Shown here: positions 17,070 to 26,183 of the stretch, piece after piece
How positions within the stretch are numbered: the stretch's first letter is position 1
Layout: each line of letters starts with the position of its first letter
Assembly: GCA_943787595.1 (NCBI GenBank)
Contig: CALSNA010000001.1
Span: 310,001-374,000 of the forward strand
Direction: 5' to 3'
From: an uncultured Pseudomonadales bacterium
GTDB taxonomy: Bacteria > Pseudomonadota > Gammaproteobacteria > Pseudomonadales > Balneatricaceae
Length of the DNA: 64,000 nt
Translations under genes and position numbers: made by a program
The notes under the pieces: model-generated
The model's database searches: none
Seen by the model: only the letters and a program-made list of their open reading frames with translations
Told to the model about the DNA's origin: nothing

Positions 17070-18341
17070 ATGACCACCGCTGAATATATGCGTGTCATGG
17101 GGCAGCATGCTAAAGCTGCGTCAGTCCTGATGGCTCAGGCATCAACTCAGACTAAAAATGCTGCTCTATATGCAATGGCCGAAGCACTGCATCAGCGTCG
17201 TGTCGCGCTGTTACAGGCTAATGAGCATGATATTCAGAAAGCCACAGCATCAGATTTAGCACCTGCGTTATTAGAACGTTTGGAGCTGACTGAAGCTGGC
17301 ATTGTTGCTATGGCTGAAGGCTTAGCGCAGGTGGCGGCGCTAGTTGATCCAGTAGGGCAGACTACTGAGCTTCACTACCGCCCATCTGGTATTCAGGTGG
17401 GTAGGATGCGAGTGCCCCTGGGGGTTATTGGCATTATTTATGAATCGCGGCCTAATGTGACCTTGGATGCAGCCAGTTTATGCTTGAAGTCTGGTAATGC
17501 TGCCATTTTGCGGGGTGGTTCCGAAGCCGCAGCCTCTAATCAGGCCATTGCAGATTGTATCAGTGTTGGCCTGCAGCAGGTTAATCTGCCGACATCAGCT
17601 GTGCAAGTTGTTAACACAACAGACCGGGCTGCTGTGGGTGAGTTGATCACGATGACTGAGTATGTGGATGTAATTGTCCCTCGTGGAGGTAAGAGCTTGA
17701 TCGAACGCATTAGTCGAGAGGCTCGTATTCCAGTTATCAAACACTTGGATGGCAACTGTCACGTGTATCTGGACGACGAAGCAGACCCTGTTAAAGCCAT
17801 TGATATTGCTATTAATGCCAAGACTCGCCGTTATGGTGTTTGCAATGCGATGGAGACCTTGTTGGTGGCGTCTGCCTGCGCTGACCGCTTGTTACCTGAG
17901 TTGGCGCAGAATTTACAGAAGTTTAATATTGAATTACGGCTGTGTGAGCGTGCCATGCTGCTACTGCCTGAAACACTGGGGCAGCGTCGACAGATTGCTG
18001 TAGAAGCCGACTGGTTTACTGAATATCTGGCACCAGTCCTAGCAATCAAGGTAGTAGATAATATATCTGCTGCCATTGATCACATTAATCACTATGGTTC
18101 CCATCATACTGATGCCATAGTCACAGAGAATTACAGCAAAGCACAAGCTTTCCTTACCCAAGTGGATTCCAGTTCAGTAATTGTCAATGCTTCCACTGGT
18201 TTTGCTGATGGTTTTGAATACGGGCTTGGTGCCGAAATTGGCATTTCAACTGATAAAATCCATGCTCGTGGGCCGGTTGGCCTAAAGGGGTTGACGTCAC
18301 AAAAATATATTGTGTTGGGTAATGGGCAGGTGCGTCATTGA
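17070..18341 (+). CDS. proA: Gamma-glutamyl phosphate reductase
   Basis: Second enzyme of proline synthesis, reducing gamma-glutamyl phosphate to glutamate semialdehyde with NADPH. 423 aa from the ATG at 17070, where homologues begin; an in-frame upstream codon at 17034 would add 12 basic residues. Signatures are [20 protein letters not shown], the glycine-rich [20 protein letters not shown] and [16 protein letters not shown] with the catalytic cysteine. It heads the conserved proA-nadD-rsfS-rlmH-mrdA-mrdB block. The proB kinase is not in this window. Confidence 0.95.
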   Translation: MTTAEYMRVMGQHAKAASVLMAQASTQTKNAALYAMAEALHQRRVALLQANEHDIQKATASDLAPALLERLELTEAGIVAMAEGLAQVAALVDPVGQTTELHYRPSGIQVGRMRVPLGVIGIIYESRPNVTLDAASLCLKSGNAAILRGGSEAAASNQAIADCISVGLQQVNLPTSAVQVVNTTDRAAVGELITMTEYVDVIVPRGGKSLIERISREARIPVIKHLDGNCHVYLDDEADPVKAIDIAINAKTRRYGVCNAMETLLVASACADRLLPELAQNLQKFNIELRLCERAMLLLPETLGQRRQIAVEADWFTEYLAPVLAIKVVDNISAAIDHINHYGSHHTDAIVTENYSKAQAFLTQVDSSSVIVNASTGFADGFEYGLGAEIGISTDKIHARGPVGLKGLTSQKYIVLGNGQVRH

Positions 18342-18440
18342 CTGGTAAACAGCGGTTCAGCTGGATCAACACGGCACCATGAAAAATCTGCCACTGCGCT
18401 GTATACCAAGTGGTCATGATTCTGAATGGTGTATTGGATA

Positions 18441-19073
18441 ATGACGCCTCTGGTATTATTTGGAGGAACCTTTGATCCAGTCCACCTGGGCCACTTGAAA
18501 TCAGCTCTGGATGTCTGTGAGCACTTGCAATTGAGCCAGATTCACTTGGTGCCCAATGGCCAGCCCCCGCACCGGCAAGCAACTGGAGCATCTTCACAAC
18601 AACGTCTTGAAATGCTTGAGTTAGCTGTTGTTGGCTATGATAGGCTGGTTATTGACCTGCGCGAAGTACAGCGTCAAGGTAACAGCTATATGATTGATAC
18701 CTTGCAAGAACTGCGACAGTTGCATGGACCCCACCAAGCCTTTATATTATGTATGGGCAATGATGCTGTTATGCAGCTTACTAGCTGGAACAGATGGCAG
18801 CAACTAAGTGATTATACTAATCTGCTGATTTTGCAGCGGCCTGGAATGAAATCATCTGCTAACTTGGAATTGATGAGCTGGCAGCGATGTGATGATCCAT
18901 CTCAACTGATGCACTGGTCGGCTGGTTATTTTAGTTCGATTACATTGGGGCAATATGACATTGCTGCTACGAACATTCGCACAAGCATTGCTTCTGGTCA
19001 GTCATTACCTGAACATTGGCTGACACCTGCAGTAGCTACATACATAGCAGAACACCGTTTGTATAAAGATTAA
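18441..19073 (+). CDS. nadD: Nicotinate-nucleotide adenylyltransferase
   Basis: 210-aa cytosolic adenylyltransferase converting nicotinate mononucleotide to deamido-NAD, an essential NAD step. The N-terminal LFGGTFDPVHLGHLKSA contains the (H/T)xGH nucleotidyl-transfer motif, and IRTSIASGQSLPEHWLTPAV includes the C-terminal phosphate-binding segment. The start is taken as the ATG at 18441 directly before TPLVLFGG; another ATG at 18426 is in frame. It lies 99 bp after proA and is followed closely by rsfS. Confidence 0.93.
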   Translation: MTPLVLFGGTFDPVHLGHLKSALDVCEHLQLSQIHLVPNGQPPHRQATGASSQQRLEMLELAVVGYDRLVIDLREVQRQGNSYMIDTLQELRQLHGPHQAFILCMGNDAVMQLTSWNRWQQLSDYTNLLILQRPGMKSSANLELMSWQRCDDPSQLMHWSAGYFSSITLGQYDIAATNIRTSIASGQSLPEHWLTPAVATYIAEHRLYKD

Positions 19074-19093
19074 CCAAATTTTTGAGCAACCAT

Positions 19094-19480
19094 ATGCCTA
19101 TTGAAGTTTTATTGCAATTGGTCATCGCTACTCTGGATGATTTGAAAGGTCAGCACTTGGTAAAACTTAATGTGCGCAGTTTATCCAATATAACCGATTT
19201 TATGATCGTTGTGACTGGAACCTCAGACCGGCATGTTAGAGTGTTGGCTCGTGAGGTTGCACTGCAGGCTAAAAAACATGGTATATCGCCATTGGGGGTT
19301 GAAGGTGGACAAGCGGCTGACTGGATGATAGTGGATCTGGGTGATGTGATTGTACATATTATGCAAGCAGAAGCGCGCCAGTTTTATGATCTAGAACGAT
19401 TGTGGAACCCAGCTTTACAGAAAGCTGATGTCCCACATGTGGATGTTATTGGCGCAACTCCCAACGAACCGATTAGTTGA
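19094..19480 (+). CDS. rsfS: Ribosomal silencing factor RsfS
   Basis: RsfS (Iojap/DUF143) binds uL14 on the 50S subunit and blocks subunit joining when nutrients are scarce. 128 aa from the ATG at 19094. SLSNITDFMIVVTGTSDRHV, GVEGGQAADWMIVDLGDVIV and IMQAEARQFYDLERLW are hallmark segments. The tail after LERLW extends about 25 residues more than in the shortest homologues. Only about 20 bp separate it from nadD, so the two are probably cotranscribed. Confidence 0.93.
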   Translation: MPIEVLLQLVIATLDDLKGQHLVKLNVRSLSNITDFMIVVTGTSDRHVRVLAREVALQAKKHGISPLGVEGGQAADWMIVDLGDVIVHIMQAEARQFYDLERLWNPALQKADVPHVDVIGATPNEPIS

Positions 19481-19650
19481 CACACGGTAGGTTGTAGTAA
19501 ACAACACTTTAAACTAGTTGTGAGATTATGGTGGATGAATGCTGCAATGCTCTGATTTATCTTGTCTGAAGACAAAACTACTGATAACAAATACCATCGT
19601 GGTATCTTTCTGGTTCATCATAAACGCATTGTCTAACAACAGGCTTTAGG

Positions 19651-20118
19651 ATGAAAATTCGCTTATTAGCAGTTGGCACCCGAATGCCGCAATGGATTAA
19701 TATCGGGTTTCAGGAGTATAGCCGCCGTTTACCACCGGAATTCCAGTTACAATTGGTTGAGTTACCTCTTGGCCCACGTGGTCAGGGACTCGATTTCCAG
19801 CGAGCCATGACCAAGGAAGGACAACGAATGTTAGCTACTATTAATGCTGTAGAGCGGGTCATCGCTTTGGATGTAAAGGGCCAATGCTGGAGCACTGAGA
19901 CATTGTCAGAACAAGTTTGGCAATGGCGCATGGATGGACGCAACGTCAGTTTGTTGGTGGGTGGGCCCGATGGTCTGGCGGATATTTGTCTAGCTAGAGC
20001 AGAACAGCGTTGGTCTCTATCGCCTCTAACTTTGCCACACCCGTTGGTTAGGGTTTTGCTGGCAGAGCAAATTTATCGTGCGTGGAGTATACTAGCACGT
20101 CATCCTTACCATAAATAA
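19651..20118 (+). CDS. rlmH: 23S rRNA pseudouridine(1915) N3-methyltransferase RlmH
   Basis: 155-aa SPOUT-class methyltransferase that modifies pseudouridine 1915 in helix 69 on 70S ribosomes, using S-adenosylmethionine. It begins MKIRLLAVGTRMPQWINIGF and carries the trefoil-knot motifs IALDVKGQCWSTE, LLVGGPDGL and LPHPLVRVLLAEQIYRAW plus the C-terminal HPYHK that reaches into the active site. It ends within 20 bp of mrdA, consistent with one transcript. Confidence 0.96.
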   Translation: MKIRLLAVGTRMPQWINIGFQEYSRRLPPEFQLQLVELPLGPRGQGLDFQRAMTKEGQRMLATINAVERVIALDVKGQCWSTETLSEQVWQWRMDGRNVSLLVGGPDGLADICLARAEQRWSLSPLTLPHPLVRVLLAEQIYRAWSILARHPYHK

Positions 20119-20134
20119 ATTGAATAACAGTGTG

Positions 20135-22024
20135 ATGAACGCCTGGTCAAACTTACAGGATAAGCGCACCGAATACGACAAGTATATTGGACGCCTGTGG
20201 CTGGCTGTTGGATTGATTATAGTGACATTTTTAATGTTACTGTTGCAACTATCTTGGTTACAGATATTTGAACACGAGCGTTATGTGACTGCGTCTGAAG
20301 ACAATCGTCAGCAGTTACAGCCGCTAGTTCCTACACGGGGTCTGATTTATGACCATAATGGTGTATTGCTGGCTAATAATAAAGCTATTTACAATTTGAC
20401 TCTGGTGCCTGAGCAAGTGCCGGGTAGTAAGTCTAATTTACAACAGGTTCTGGATCATATCGAACAACTGATTGGCCTTAATGAAAGTGATCGTCAGCGT
20501 TTCTGGCAGCGTCTTGATCAGTATCGTCGCCCTTACAGTGCAATTCCGTTACGTTTTCAGCTTAATGAACAGGAAGTAGCTGTGATTGCCGTTAATCAAC
20601 ACCTGATCCCAAGTGTCAAAGTAGTAGCTGATTTAGTACGCCATTATCCTATAGATGGCAGTATGGTGCATGCCCTGGGTTATGTTGGTCGCATTAATGA
20701 ACGAGACTTAGCACGATTAGATGCTGACAACTACGGTCCGACTAACTACATAGGTAAGTTAGGCGTAGAAAAATTTTATGAGCAAGAGCTGCATGGCAAG
20801 GTTGGTTTTCAAACAGTAGAAACTAATGCTCGAGGTCGGGTATTGCGGGTCTTGCAGCGTCATGATCCAGTGCCAGGTGCAACTCTAGTATTACATTTGG
20901 ATGCTCGGTTGCAACAGTTGTCTAATACGTTGTTACGAGGTCGACGTGGTGCAATTGTTGCTATTGATCCCCGTAGTGGTGGTATCTTGGTCTTGGTGAG
21001 TAGTCCCAGTTACAGAGCTAATCAGTTTGTTACCGGTATCAGCAATAAGCATTATGCTGCGTTGCGTGATTCACTGGACTTGCCTTTATTTAACCGTGCA
21101 CTACAGGGCCGTTATCCACCTGCTTCTACAGTGAAACCTATTATTGCCTTGGCTGCCATCAATTCAGGCAGAGTTGGACGTGGGTATACCATTTGGGATC
21201 CTGGCTATTATCAATTAACTGAGGGTGGACGGCTTTACCGTGATTGGAAGGACGGCGGTCATGGATGGGTTAACCTGCATAAATCCATCGTTGAGTCGGT
21301 AGATACCTACTATTATGACTTGGCTCATCGCATGGGTAATAAAATCATAACAGACATGCTTGGTAATTTTGGTTTGGGTCAGGTTACCATAGCTGACCAG
21401 CCTGATGCGATTGCCGCGGTGTTGCCTACCCGAGATTGGAAGCGGGCTTGGCGCAATGACTCTTGGTATCCTGGTGACTCCCTTAACTTAGGTATTGGCC
21501 AGGGATTTTTATCAGCCACGCCATTGCAATTGGCAACTGCAACAATGGTTCTAGCCAATAAAGGCCGCTGGGTTCAACCGCGCATGCTGAAACGTATTAA
21601 TGACCAATTACTAACTAATATTACTGACCTGGGTCGTGAAACAGTTCCAGTGCCTAATGATGTTAAACTAAAAAATGCTGCTGATTGGGATCGAATTCAA
21701 ACAGCTATGATTGATGTAATGCACGGTCAACTGGGTACAGGCCGATCCAGTGGTATTGGCAGTATTTATAAAATGGCGGGTAAAACTGGTACAGCACAGG
21801 TATTGGGTATCAAACAGGATGCTACCTATGATGTAAACGAAATTGCTGAACGTTTCCGTGATCACAGCTTGTTTGTGGGTTGGGCACCAGCAAATGATCC
21901 ACGTATTGTTTTAGCCATAGTAGTGGAAAATGGTGGGGGTGGTGGTGCAATTGCAACACCTTTGGCTAGACAGATTTTTGATTATTATCTATTAAATTCA
22001 GATGGACAGTTAAAGAACTTCTGA
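20135..22024 (+). CDS. mrdA: Penicillin-binding protein 2, peptidoglycan transpeptidase
   Basis: PBP2, the class B transpeptidase of the rod-shape (elongasome) machine. A single N-terminal membrane anchor (LWLAVGLIIVTFLMLLLQLSWLQ region) is followed by a periplasmic dimerisation domain and the transpeptidase domain. The active-site motifs are complete: YPPASTVKPI (SxxK with the nucleophile Ser), SVDTYYYD (SxD) and GKTGTAQV (KTG). ATG 20135 gives 629 aa; a TTG at 20120, 2 bp after the rlmH stop, is an alternative start giving 634. It works with MrdB, encoded next. Confidence 0.94.
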   Translation: MNAWSNLQDKRTEYDKYIGRLWLAVGLIIVTFLMLLLQLSWLQIFEHERYVTASEDNRQQLQPLVPTRGLIYDHNGVLLANNKAIYNLTLVPEQVPGSKSNLQQVLDHIEQLIGLNESDRQRFWQRLDQYRRPYSAIPLRFQLNEQEVAVIAVNQHLIPSVKVVADLVRHYPIDGSMVHALGYVGRINERDLARLDADNYGPTNYIGKLGVEKFYEQELHGKVGFQTVETNARGRVLRVLQRHDPVPGATLVLHLDARLQQLSNTLLRGRRGAIVAIDPRSGGILVLVSSPSYRANQFVTGISNKHYAALRDSLDLPLFNRALQGRYPPASTVKPIIALAAINSGRVGRGYTIWDPGYYQLTEGGRLYRDWKDGGHGWVNLHKSIVESVDTYYYDLAHRMGNKIITDMLGNFGLGQVTIADQPDAIAAVLPTRDWKRAWRNDSWYPGDSLNLGIGQGFLSATPLQLATATMVLANKGRWVQPRMLKRINDQLLTNITDLGRETVPVPNDVKLKNAADWDRIQTAMIDVMHGQLGTGRSSGIGSIYKMAGKTGTAQVLGIKQDATYDVNEIAERFRDHSLFVGWAPANDPRIVLAIVVENGGGGGAIATPLARQIFDYYLLNSDGQLKNF

Positions 22025-22120
22025 AACATCATGTAAGCAAAGTTGAGTCATTTTTTGACGCGGTATCCCAAGACGTAACAATTTTTCAGAGTTCCATTAA
22101 CAGTAGTCGGAGTTTGCAAC

Positions 22121-23269
22121 ATGGAATACCGCGAATATCAGCATATCCTGCCGGGTGCAGGCCGGCATCTCAATAAGAAGCCAAGTTGGTGGCAGCGTAC
22201 TCGTATTGATTTTATGCTGCTACTACTGATTTTTTTGATTATGAGTTCTGGTCTAGTGGTACTCTATAGCGGTTCAGGTGCCAGCTTTACTGCTGTGGAA
22301 AAACAGCTCCTGCGCTATGGCCTAGCTATGGGGCTAATGATATTTTTAGCACAGATTGACTTACGTAAATTTAGCCGTTGGGTGCCAATATTCTATTTAT
22401 TAGGCCTGCTATTGCTGGTTGCGGTGCTGGTGTTGGGTTATGGTGCCAAGGGGGCGCAACGTTGGCTCATGATTCCTGGAATAACTCGCTTCCAGCCATC
22501 GGAGTTAATGAAATTGGTGTTGCCATTGATGTTAGCTTGGTACTTGTGTAGGCAGCCTTTGCCACTCAGTTACCAGAGAATTCTAGTTGCGCTGTTATTG
22601 ATTATTGTCCCAGTACTGATGGTTGCCCGTCAACCTGACTTAGGGACTGCGCTGTTAATTAGTTGTTCTGGTATTTTTGTATTATTTTTTGCAGGCATTA
22701 GTTGGCGTTATATTATTGGTGCGATTGTATCTGCTTTATCTGCGTTGCCACTGTTGTGGATGAATATGTATGCTTACCAAAAACAGCGGATACGTGTATT
22801 TCTAAATCCTGAAAGTGATCCGCTAGGTACAGGCTGGAATATCATTCAGTCTAAGATTGCCATTGGTTCTGGTGGACTTAAGGGTAAAGGTTGGCTGGCT
22901 GGAACTCAATCTCATCTCGACTTCCTGCCTGAAACCCATACAGACTTTATTGTTGCCGTGTTAGCAGAGGAATTTGGTCTGCTGGGTATGGTGGCATTAC
23001 TGAGCCTGTATTTATTGCTTCTGCTACGCTGCCTATATATGGCAAGTCAGATTAATTTGATCTTTGGGCGTCTATTGGTGAGCAGTTACAGTCTAACTTT
23101 TTTTGTTTATATTGTGGTTAATATAGGTATGGTTAGTGGACTATTGCCAGTGGTTGGCGTGCCATTGCCTTTGGTCAGTTATGGTGGTACTTCTGCAATC
23201 ACACTATTGGCTAGTTTGGGGTTGATTATGGCAGCTTATGCTGATCGTAGAACTAAAGTGGAGTATTAG
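22121..23269 (+). CDS. mrdB: Rod-shape SEDS peptidoglycan polymerase RodA
   Basis: 382-aa SEDS-family glycosyltransferase that polymerises lipid II in the elongasome with PBP2. About ten membrane helices are evident. Typical motifs are YGAKGAQRWLMIPGITRFQPSE, the conserved loop LNPESDPLGTGWNIIQSKIAIGSGG carried at about residues 225-255, FLPETHTDFIVAVLAEEFG and GVPLPLVSYGGTS near the C-terminus. GGAG lies about 10 nt before the ATG. In relatives mltB/sltB, rlpA and dacC follow; here the block stops at this gene. Confidence 0.95.
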   Translation: MEYREYQHILPGAGRHLNKKPSWWQRTRIDFMLLLLIFLIMSSGLVVLYSGSGASFTAVEKQLLRYGLAMGLMIFLAQIDLRKFSRWVPIFYLLGLLLLVAVLVLGYGAKGAQRWLMIPGITRFQPSELMKLVLPLMLAWYLCRQPLPLSYQRILVALLLIIVPVLMVARQPDLGTALLISCSGIFVLFFAGISWRYIIGAIVSALSALPLLWMNMYAYQKQRIRVFLNPESDPLGTGWNIIQSKIAIGSGGLKGKGWLAGTQSHLDFLPETHTDFIVAVLAEEFGLLGMVALLSLYLLLLLRCLYMASQINLIFGRLLVSSYSLTFFVYIVVNIGMVSGLLPVVGVPLPLVSYGGTSAITLLASLGLIMAAYADRRTKVEY

Positions 23270-23587
23270 ATAGATATGGCCTTGGTGATCTCAATACACA
23301 ATGATAAATGTCAAAATAATCCATTCGGTTGTTATTGATGCTGTCAGTCATGTGATGATGATCTTTTAGTAAATGGTAAAATTGATGATGAATACGGATA
23401 TGGACAAAAAAATGCTGAGTATATATTGAGCGGGGATTACATTTTCTTGATTCTTTGAGTAGTTCACTCCGTAACCAGTATTTAGATGATGTATTTCATG
23501 AATTTTTTACCAAAATTGATCTGGATGGCGTCTGTAACCTAGGTTACACCTGAATCCAATGGCAACATATTAATCATAATAGGAACA
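23270..23587. other. Gap after mrdB, possible coding scrap
   Basis: No intact gene. A plus-strand open stretch of about 40 codons near 23435-23555 reads SLSSSLRNQYLDDVFHEFF among other residues and looks protein-like, but I cannot assign a family and it lacks a convincing start. It may be debris of the genes (lytic transglycosylase and others) that normally follow mrdB, or chance. Confidence 0.3.
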
Positions 23588-24520
23588 ATGGTGTCGATTG
23601 CTTATCTTTCTCATCCAGCTTGCCTTGCCCATGATGTTGGTGAATTCCATCCTGAATGCCCAGCTAGATTATATGCCATTGAAGACGATCTTTCCCAATC
23701 TCAAATAGCATCGCGCATCAAGTATATTAAAGCTCCCAAAGTTGATATGGCACATCTAATTCGGGTACATGATCAGGAATATATTGATTCATTATTTGAA
23801 TGTTCGCCCCAATCAGGCTGTATTGCCTTAGATCAGGATACTCTTATGATGTCGCACACATTGGTGGCAGCTTTGCATGCCGCTGGGGCGGTTGTGGAGG
23901 CAGTTGATCTGGTGATGAATGCTGATTTTATACGGGCATTTTGTGGAGTTCGTCCACCTGGTCACCATGCCAAACGAGACCAAGCTATGGGCTTTTGCTA
24001 TTTTAACAATATTGCTGTTGGTGTTGCTTATGCATGTTCACAATATGATCTGAAACGAGTTGCCATTGTGGATTTTGATGTACATCATGGTAATGGTACA
24101 GAGGACATCTTCAAGTCTGATCCTAGAGTGCTGTTATGCTCCAGCTTTCAGCATCCGTTCTATCCATTTACTGGTGCTAATACGACAGTTGAAAACATTC
24201 TAAATATGCCACTAATAGCCAATACAAATGGTACTCTATGGCGGGCTAAGATAGAGCAGCAGTGGCTACCAAAACTGAATAACTTTGCACCACAACTAAT
24301 CTTTGTTTCGGCAGGCTTTGATGCGCATTGGGAAGATGATATGTCTCAGATTAATCTGGTTGAAGATGATTATCAATGGCTGACGCAACGGTTAGTAGCT
24401 TTGGCTAGCCAGCACTGCCAGGGGCGCATTATTTCTGTCCTGGAAGGAGGTTATGCACTAAAAGCATTGGGTCGTAGTGTTTTAGTCCACCTTAATAGCC
24501 TCCTGAGTGATCAATACTAA
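23588..24520 (+). CDS. Histone-deacetylase-superfamily (class II-like) amidohydrolase
   Basis: 310-aa zinc hydrolase of the HDAC/acetoin utilisation/acetylpolyamine amidohydrolase family, removing acyl groups from lysine or polyamine amines. All metal and catalytic motifs are present: RPPGHHA with the His pair, GFCYFNNIA, DFDVHHGNGT with zinc ligands Asp and His, SAGFDAHWED with the second Asp, and LEGGYALKALGRSV. AGGA precedes the ATG. The typical opening (HPECPARLYAIEDDL) is kept. It stands alone, so the physiological substrate cannot be inferred from neighbours. Confidence 0.9.
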   Translation: MVSIAYLSHPACLAHDVGEFHPECPARLYAIEDDLSQSQIASRIKYIKAPKVDMAHLIRVHDQEYIDSLFECSPQSGCIALDQDTLMMSHTLVAALHAAGAVVEAVDLVMNADFIRAFCGVRPPGHHAKRDQAMGFCYFNNIAVGVAYACSQYDLKRVAIVDFDVHHGNGTEDIFKSDPRVLLCSSFQHPFYPFTGANTTVENILNMPLIANTNGTLWRAKIEQQWLPKLNNFAPQLIFVSAGFDAHWEDDMSQINLVEDDYQWLTQRLVALASQHCQGRIISVLEGGYALKALGRSVLVHLNSLLSDQY

Positions 24521-25337
24521 CCTGATTTTAGCTCACACACTCAATAAATATGAATGATGCTTACAATGGAACTGTGATTTAGAAAAATTGAAAGTAATCC
24601 TGTGTCAGACAGATGCTACTGTTTATTTGTCAAAGCGAGTGAATTTACTGGCATGGTAAAGCCCCTAGTAATCCTTGATGCCATCATTGCAGTTATGATC
24701 ACCATTGTTTCTAACTTGACTATTGCTATAATACTGGCGTAAATCAAGTGTGCGCTCTGTTTGCCAAAAGACAGTCTTTGGTTGGCCAGGGGTAATTAAG
24801 ACTCTCAATTTTTTGGTCATGTCATCACTCTAACGCCATCTTGACAAAAGTTTTCAACGCCAATGCAACGGCGGTATGGTTACTCTCTCGACAATTCCAT
24901 TAGAACAGATTAAGATTTGCAGGGTTAGCTCAACATTTAAATACTGAATTAAGAGTGCTTTACTGATGTATATTGGTAGTATTTTTATTTGTAATACGCA
25001 TTTGAACGATAATGTGATGTTTGGCAAACTTAATAAGTAATATTATTGTATTGTAAGGTCAATTTGCTTCATTCTGGCCGATTTATACAGGGCTCATCCT
25101 ATATCCTGTCAAGTCAATGCCAATACCAACTTGATGTGTTGTGGGTTAGATTTAGAATATGCTTCCTAATCTTGGCAAACTTGGTTTTGTACAATCACAT
25201 TGGCGCCGAGTTGAAAAAATAAGTTAAAGCCGGTTGGTTTATTTGGTGTGCTTTGCAATTAAAGTTTGTAGTGTCAGTATTTATTTGGAGCTGGTACTGA
25301 CACAATGCCTCAATCGGCTGTATATTGGAGGCTTTGA
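24521..25337. other. Leader/intergenic region before btuF
   Basis: About 800 bases with no coding remnant I recognise. It holds the btuF leader. I looked for the B12-box hallmarks of a cobalamin riboswitch and did not see a convincing one; the strongest structure is the 9-bp inverted repeat at 25271-25303. Confidence 0.45.
25271..25303 (+). promoter_or_regulatory. Inverted repeat in the btuFCD leader
   Basis: GTGTCAGTA and TACTGACAC are perfect 9-bp arms with a 15-nt loop, ending 34 bp before the btuF ATG. It could be an operator or an RNA hairpin controlling the importer genes. No T-run follows. Confidence 0.5.
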
Positions 25338-26174
25338 ATGAACCTCAAGCACCACATTTGGTACAGCCTGTGCATTAGTTTCACCATAATGACGATGCCA
25401 GTTTCAAGCTGGGCAGACATTGCTCAACGCATAATTTCTCTTTCCCCTTCGGCTACAGAAATTTTGTTTGCCATTGGGGCGGGTAAACAAGTTGTGGCAG
25501 TAGACAACCACTCCAATTATCCTCCCCAAGCACCTGTGATGAAATTGTCAGCTTACCAACCTAGTTTGGAAGCCATTGTTAGTTATAAACCTGATACGGT
25601 GGTTATTACCTTCGATGTCATTGGCATTAAAGCTGGATTGCAAACGATGGGGGTTAATGTTGTCCATCATACTGCTGCTACTAGCTTAGATGACATGTAT
25701 CGGCAAATTGCTGAACTGGGCGCAGTAAGTGGACATCAAGCTGAGGCTGCTCAGTTGAGTGAGCAGATTAGAACCGATTTGGCTCAGGCTATGGAGCAAA
25801 TTCCAATCCTAGATGATCCGTTGCGCATTTATCATGAATTGGATGCTGCTTATTACAGCGTCAGCAGTGCCAGTTTCTTAGGTCAAATATATCAACAAAT
25901 GGGTTTGATAAATATTGCGGATGCCGCTGATAGGCACAATTCTGGTTACCCACAGTTGTCAGTGGAATATATATTGCAGATTAATCCGCAGTTGATTGTC
26001 ATTACCGATCAATCTGGTTACAACCGCGCTGATGTGTTGCGCCGTCCTGGTTGGCAGTTTTTGGATGCTAGTCGACAGGGTCGTATTATTCAGGTCAATG
26101 CTGATATTGCTTCACGCTGGGGGCCACGTATTGTTGAGTTTGTTCGCCTGATTGTTGCCAACATCCAACCTTAG
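25338..26174 (+). CDS. btuF: Periplasmic B12-type substrate-binding protein (BtuF-like)
   Basis: 278-aa class III periplasmic binding protein that delivers ligand to the BtuC-type permease. The signal peptide ends near VSSWA before DIAQ. The opening RIISLSPSATEILFAIGAG, with SNYPPQA soon after, is characteristic of BtuF and its heme/siderophore relatives. TGGAGG about 7 nt before the ATG is a strong ribosome binding site. It is the first gene of a compact btuF-btuC-btuD operon with gaps of 9 and 5 bp. Cobalamin or a related corrinoid is the best guess from the overall sequence, but a heme or siderophore ligand cannot be excluded, and no outer-membrane receptor lies nearby. Confidence 0.8.
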   Translation: MNLKHHIWYSLCISFTIMTMPVSSWADIAQRIISLSPSATEILFAIGAGKQVVAVDNHSNYPPQAPVMKLSAYQPSLEAIVSYKPDTVVITFDVIGIKAGLQTMGVNVVHHTAATSLDDMYRQIAELGAVSGHQAEAAQLSEQIRTDLAQAMEQIPILDDPLRIYHELDAAYYSVSSASFLGQIYQQMGLINIADAADRHNSGYPQLSVEYILQINPQLIVITDQSGYNRADVLRRPGWQFLDASRQGRIIQVNADIASRWGPRIVEFVRLIVANIQP

Positions 26175-26183
26175 AGTTTTTAT

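Noticed and set aside
24521-25337. Cobalamin riboswitch before btuF
   Set aside because: I could not find a convincing B12 box or the multi-stem layout; only a single hairpin is evident, so I did not list it as a riboswitch.
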